The notes beneath the pieces are model-generated. The model was not told where the DNA came from. It saw only the letters and a program-made list of their open reading frames with translations, and searched no databases. This document shows positions 59,304 to 64,000 of a stretch of 64,000 bases of DNA, one piece after another (the first letter of the stretch is position 1; each line of letters begins with the position of its first letter). The position numbers and the translations under genes are program-made. Origin of the DNA: Triglochin maritima (taxonomy: Eukaryota > Streptophyta > Magnoliopsida > Alismatales > Juncaginaceae); assembly GCA_963682175.1 (NCBI GenBank), contig OY821784.1, positions 29,803,621 to 29,867,620 of the forward strand, written 5' to 3'.

Positions 59304-60673
59304 TATTTAATCGATTAAGTTCAGACCGCAAGTGCACGATCCACGAGGAGGCGAGTTACTTATGGTTTGTCCGAAATGAAATGGCGAATAAAGGGAGAAG
59401 AGATTTGATTATGCTACGTCAAACTACACTAAACTAGTAAGTAACAAATACAAAGAAGGCAACTAGCGATGGATTAAAACTAAACTAAGAGAGCTTAGTA
59501 ACTAGGCTGGAAATCAGTAAGAGAAACCCCTGAGAGGTGGAGTGAGTGTACACATGCAATAAGATGGTGAAGAATGCATTCAACGGGCACAAATGTAGGT
59601 TGCGTTTTCATGCATAGGAAGTATCTAATGGATATGATAAAACCTATCCATCCAATCACTAACTTATTTGATTAACATTCACATACACAAGTTGGTTATT
59701 TCAGAACCTAAACAAGCATGGAAGGTGTCTAACAGTTGTGGAAAAATCCATCCAGTGAAGTATTCTACTCTAAACAAGCAAGAATACATTCACATTTATC
59801 AACACATTTCAAAATAAATCATTCATTTCCATTCTTTATTGCATGTATAAACATCCTCTCCACCCCCAAAGGGGGATGAAACTACCCACTACTCATTAAA
59901 CTATAAACTACATTAAGAAAAGGAGACATTCTAATTATACTATCATAAAGAAAACAAACAAGCTAAACATGCAAGCATTAAAACAAAGACAACATTAAAA
60001 CAAACTATGAAGAAATATTTTATTTACATGACTCATATTACAAGTAACATTCTTCTCCACCTTGAGTTTTTCTCCAAGGCTTACGCCAAGTAGAGATAAT
60101 GCCACCAAGCATGTAGTAAACACAAAGGAGGCGGAAGAGTTGTATTTATAGTCATAGAAAAAAAGTAATCGGGGACAATTCCCCGATGTGGGACTAATGA
60201 AACATTCTCAGAATAGACATAAACATATAACCCATATCCACAAGAAACTGGGTCAGGTTCTGAGATAAAAGGACCGGCCCTTTTTCAGATATCTTCTTTA
60301 ATTGGCACATTTTTTCCCGGATCCGACCCATTTTCGGATATTTTCTTTAATTCTTCAATACTTCACATGAGGTGCACTCGGATCAGTTATTGGAGTTTAG
60401 GCTTGAATCTAATTGCCAAAATACTCCTCCTGATGGTGTGGAGTTTCTTGATTTACACATTGGTCCTTTTTGTTTACATCAGGGTCCTTCCCTCTTGCTT
60501 CTCAGTAAGTCTTGCAATTCAATCTTTTTCCTTGCTTTTAAGTCATTTTTGTGTATCTTCTTCTCAAACTTGTTTATTCCTGAAACTTAAACATAAGACT
60601 CGTTACGTAGCATTGCTTTGGCTAAAAATGAAGGATATGAGACACAAATGTGTGCATGATATGATGTCAATCA
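59304..60673 (-). repeat. LTR shared by two Athila-like internal regions
   Basis: The minus-strand start TGATTGACATC at 60673 is preceded by the purine tract AGGTGTGAGGGTATT, as for a 3' LTR. The other end (about 59304) is followed by a primer-binding site, as for a 5' LTR. It thus serves both the internal region to its right and the one to its left. The terminal dinucleotide at 59304 is TA, not the expected TG, probably by mutation. Confidence 0.72.
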
Positions 60674-62268
60674 AATACCCTCACACCTAACTTTTGCTAG
60701 TCTCGAGCAAAACAAAGAAATAGAAAAATGAAAGAAAGGAAAAAGCATACGTAAAAAAGGAAATCCTAACTCACTTTCGTAGGAATCACGGTTGCACTTA
60801 GCATGTGCAACAAGCCGTTAAACCTCTCTGTCGCCAAGGAGGAGGAGTGTTGTCTCTTGAGGGTTTTCAGCGGATACACCCACAAAATCCGAACATAGAT
60901 GCATTATTCAACCTAGCAACATGACTCGATGGACTCATTTTCGTCGATCATTGGACATGGTAATTCTACGGGACGACTTTATTTATGTAATCAGTCTACA
61001 CACCTAGCTTAATAAACCATTCGTGCAAGTTAGTTAGGGACTTAAGTGACAGACATAGGCAAGCTTAACATCCCCAAGTGATACAAAGTGTAAAGTCCAT
61101 TAAGATTCTTATTTGCATTACCATTTCCTTTTTTTCTTTTGTTCTTTTTTTCTTTTTTTCCTAGTTGGTGTGTAATTCTCCGAGGGTCAGGTTTCACGTA
61201 TCATTGCCTATGAGGACTTACCACTATCACGTACACCTTTCCTCACATCTCCACATAGAGCAATCACTACTACCCGTGTAACGGGAGTTCGTTCGGTGCA
61301 TCCCAAGTCAGATGACTCGAAAGCACCTGACACTATGTCCCCTCAGACCTAATTTCTCGAGTGATAGGAGCCGTACGAGAAGAGAGAACACCTACTCACT
61401 TATTTCTTATCTACATATGAACAAAAAACCCTGCACTTAATGTCTCACAACAAGAGTTTAAAGTTCCCTGACTACGACAAACTTCCTTATATTTACGGAC
61501 ACGAATTATTCGATTCACTAGGTTCAGGCTGGACTTCTTTGTTTATTTGAGTACTAAAACCCGATGATTACACGCCCCCGAGGGAAGACCGCGGTGCATC
61601 CTTACGACTTGATAAGACCTAAAGCCGGTATAGTAGATATCCTAATGCATCATGTTCAAGTCAATTTTGGGAACTTCTCTCTTGATTGCTTCAAAATGAT
61701 TTAGCATACGCTAAACACATACACAAATCCACAAACCATTTTCTTTCGCAAACACATGAAGATTTTGAATGAAATGTGAAAATTTAAAGCACTAGTCAAG
61801 CAAAAGAAGACAAGTCACCCAAGGATCATGGCAAGCAGATATATCGATATTAAATGTAGCACACTAACATGACCCTAACAGTACAAACAAAAGAAAACAA
61901 AAGAGAAGGAGAAAGACTTAACTATGTACATACGTAAAACACCCCCACACTTACTTCATGCATTGTCTTCAATGAATGTGAGCATGATACTACATTGATT
62001 TATGCATGAAAAAGAAAAGATCTCACCAACGTGAAGCACAAAGGGAAGTTCATGGTTATGTTGATGGACACAAATCCGAATTCCTCTCAAAACCTGTGAG
62101 ATACTTAAGAAGGGAGATTATTACGTCAAACAAATGTGGCCCAAATACTCAAAGGTTGGGGCCACAACAACCACTGCTCACTTGTGGAGTCTTTTGTGTT
62201 TTTATTTTATTTTTTCTTCTTCTAAACAAGATATATACATCAACAAAGATATTCTCATATTCATTTGC

Positions 62269-62871
62269 TCAAGGAACATCAAATGAGAACATTGAGTCAT
62301 GAGGACCAGAGCTTTGCCAAGACGGGCCCGCTTCATTGGTACTCTGAGGTATCATGAGGGGTGAAAGGTCAAAACTAAAAGGCTCGAACCCCTCATAATA
62401 TTGGTTAGGCGTAGGCAACATGAATGAGTGGAGTTGTGTTGCCTCACTAGGGTTTAGTTGCTCGTCGAACAAAACCTTCCAACCAATAGGTGGGTGCATC
62501 AGAATGAATTTCTCAGGCTCATTCGAGGAATGTTGCACACCAGTCGCACTAAGAATGTGGCTTCTCCCCAAGTCATCCAACAAGGACCACCCAACCTTCT
62601 CTATATTATGAAGCATAGGCTTGGTTGCAGGTGGGACCTTATTGGAATCAAGATGAAGCTCAAGGGGCTCAATGGACATGGGACATGGGGTAAAGACACA
62701 TTCTGGTATGTGCATATGATGAGGTGTGTCCCCCTCACTAATAGTCTCAACTGAATCATCCAACAAACACTCCATTTGTATATTCATGTTTGATGCCAGC
62801 TCACTATGTTGCATTGCAAAGACAGGTAATGAGTTTTCGCTGGGCACACAAACATTCTCAACAGGTTGCAT
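62269..62871 (-). CDS. Extra ORF after protease in the Athila-like element, unknown
   Basis: This is a 200-codon open frame from the ATG at 62871 to a stop at 62269, with no break, in another frame than protease. The start (MQPVENVCVPSENSLPVFAM) resembles a short remnant after protease in the plus-strand element (48206 onward). The rest, acidic and rich in Ser, Pro and His, matches no family I know. It has no signal peptide or membrane segment. A frameshift may once have joined it to the gag-protease frame. Its intactness beside a broken protease is odd, but chance openness cannot be ruled out. Confidence 0.45.
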   Translation of the reverse strand: MQPVENVCVPSENSLPVFAMQHSELASNMNIQMECLLDDSVETISEGDTPHHMHIPECVFTPCPMSIEPLELHLDSNKVPPATKPMLHNIEKVGWSLLDDLGRSHILSATGVQHSSNEPEKFILMHPPIGWKVLFDEQLNPSEATQLHSFMLPTPNQYYEGFEPFSFDLSPLMIPQSTNEAGPSWQSSGPHDSMFSFDVP

Positions 62872-63812
62872 TGGTGTTGGGGTGTTTGTTGATTTTGCGG
62901 TGCTTTCTTTGATTGGCGGATGAGGTTGAGATTTAAAGGTTGGTCCAAGGGCTCATGTTGCCTACCAGAGTTGAACACATGAAACTTGACACTCGTGTTA
63001 CCGAATGAGAGCTTCATGAGACCATTTCTACAATTAATTAAGGTGTTGGAAGTTGCCAGAAATTGTCTACCCAAAATCAAAGGTATTTAGGAATGGGTGT
63101 TCACAATAGGGTTGGTATCGTGGACGACAAAATCTACTCGAAATATAAAATCTCCAACTTTGATGAGCACGTGCTCAATAATCCCCCTTGGGACACCAAT
63201 GGATCTATCCGCCAATTGGAGAGTGATCTTAGTTGGTTTCAATTCTCCCAAGTTCAACTGTTAATAAACATAAAACGGGAGGAGGTTCACCGCTGATCCA
63301 AAATCAAACAATACATTACTCATGCTAGTGTCCCCTATCATACACTGAATAATAGGACAACCAGGGTCTTTGTACTTTGTGTATCTAGGATTGGACAAAA
63401 GTGAGCTCACACTCGCATTTAAGAATGCTTTCTTAGGAACATTGGTCTTCCTCTTTGTTGTGCAGAGATCCTTCAACACTTTGGCATATTGAGGTATTTG
63501 TTGGATGACATCCAACAAGGGGATGTTAACCTTCACTTGTCTGAAGACCTCTAATATCTTATCAATTGGGTAACTCTGCTTTTTGGTTAACGTACTACGA
63601 TATGGAGCTTTTGGCAGGTAGGTTTTCTACGGTGCCTGAGAAGGAGGCATTGGTGTATTACCCTCACCCTCAGCCTCTTTCTCACCATCATTCCCAACGA
63701 GGTGCTGCACAGATGGTGGTGGAGGCAAGGAAATGTGATTGTCAACCTGCTTTCCATTCCTTAAGGTTACAATGACATTAAAATGGTTAACAGGTTCCTC
63801 TATATGGTTCAC
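62784..63812 (-). pseudogene. gag tail and protease of the Athila-like element
   Basis: The minus-strand reading is NVIVTLRNGKQVDNH, a stop, then VFRQVKVNIPLLDVIQQIPQ, KRKTNVPKKAFLNASVSS, NVLFDFGSAVNLLPFYVY (active-site Asp with F-G in place of L-G), a stop, LGELKPTKITLQLADRSIG, a stop, and LILGRQFLATSNTLINC. At least three stops break it. The sequence closely follows the intact part of the plus-strand relative at 47390-48010. Confidence 0.82.
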
Positions 63813-64000
63813 TTGCCGCCCTCAAGGTACCAAACTCTCATTTTGCAAGTGTGGTTGTCGGTACATGTGGGGATTAGTCTCAGGCTGTCTAGGCAGAGTC
63901 CCTCATTCTCTCTTATGTACAGATTGAGCCAATTGACCCATCTGAAGCTTTAGAGATTTGATAGGCTGCTGATTTGAAGGGAGAACTTGACTTGTGGATG

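Larger units (their letters stand above)
60674..64000 (-). mobile_element. 3' internal part of an Athila-like element, running off the window
   Basis: In minus-strand order it has a gag tail (NVIVTLRNGKQVDNH), protease, an extra ORF, noncoding DNA (60674-62268) and the purine tract before the LTR. The noncoding part shares a segment with the plus element (CTAACTCACTTTCGTAGGAA at about 60768, compared with the complement near 49330). No reverse transcriptase is present in the window. Confidence 0.75.

Overview
The window is nuclear DNA of a flowering plant. It has one spliced host gene of clear plant type (gamma-glutamyl hydrolase, 10 exons with GT-AG introns). Everything else recognisable is transposable elements: Ty3/gypsy LTR retrotransposons of chromovirus and Athila-like type, Mutator-like elements (MULEs) with plant-specific cargo, CACTA, hAT and Tourist-like elements, and solo LTRs. 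The species cannot be named from the sequence.

Layout. 669-9842 is a chromovirus-type gypsy element on the minus strand, broken by many stops and frameshifts and by a truncated foreign LTR at 5125-6228. 9843-12640 holds a CACTA-type element (10671-11744) and the worn 3' end of another chromovirus. 12631-13130 is a broken En/Spm-type protein. 13438-14946 is an inverted-repeat element split by a solo LTR with a perfect 5-bp target duplication. 15775-16148 is a Tourist-like MITE. 17266-25061 is the intact gamma-glutamyl hydrolase gene. 26310-26566 is a small hAT element with a perfect 8-bp target duplication.

26758-35542 (approximate ends) is the most interesting part. It is a MULE with two convergent genes: an intact 970-codon gene on the plus strand (DUF1985/plant-mobile-domain-like region, long charged helix, Ulp1-like domain lacking its catalytic Cys) and a FAR1-type transposase on the minus strand with one in-frame stop. 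About 90 copies of a short motif with core TCCGG/CCGGA fill four noncoding parts of this element and are nearly absent from its exons. That architecture recalls Arabidopsis VANDAL elements, whose VANC anti-silencing proteins recognise short motifs arrayed in the element's own noncoding DNA. The anti-silencing role here is inference.

35948-38491 is a decayed second MULE transposase followed by a frameshifted OTU-type protease. 38987-42268 is a plant-mobile-domain (PMD) gene on the minus strand, split by a solo LTR (40007-41885). 43246-50613 is a complete-ended LTR element (TSD GGCGA) that carries only gag and protease. 51355-53290 is an inverted-repeat element holding a PMD gene fragment and arrays of small hairpins. 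55180-56563 is a broken DUF1985-Ulp1 gene. 57175-64000 is a minus-strand tandem of two Athila-like internal regions sharing one LTR; the right one has protease and an extra 200-codon ORF.

No RNA genes, CRISPR arrays or bacterial features were seen. Exon borders were placed by reading GT-AG signals and frame by eye, and no database search was possible.
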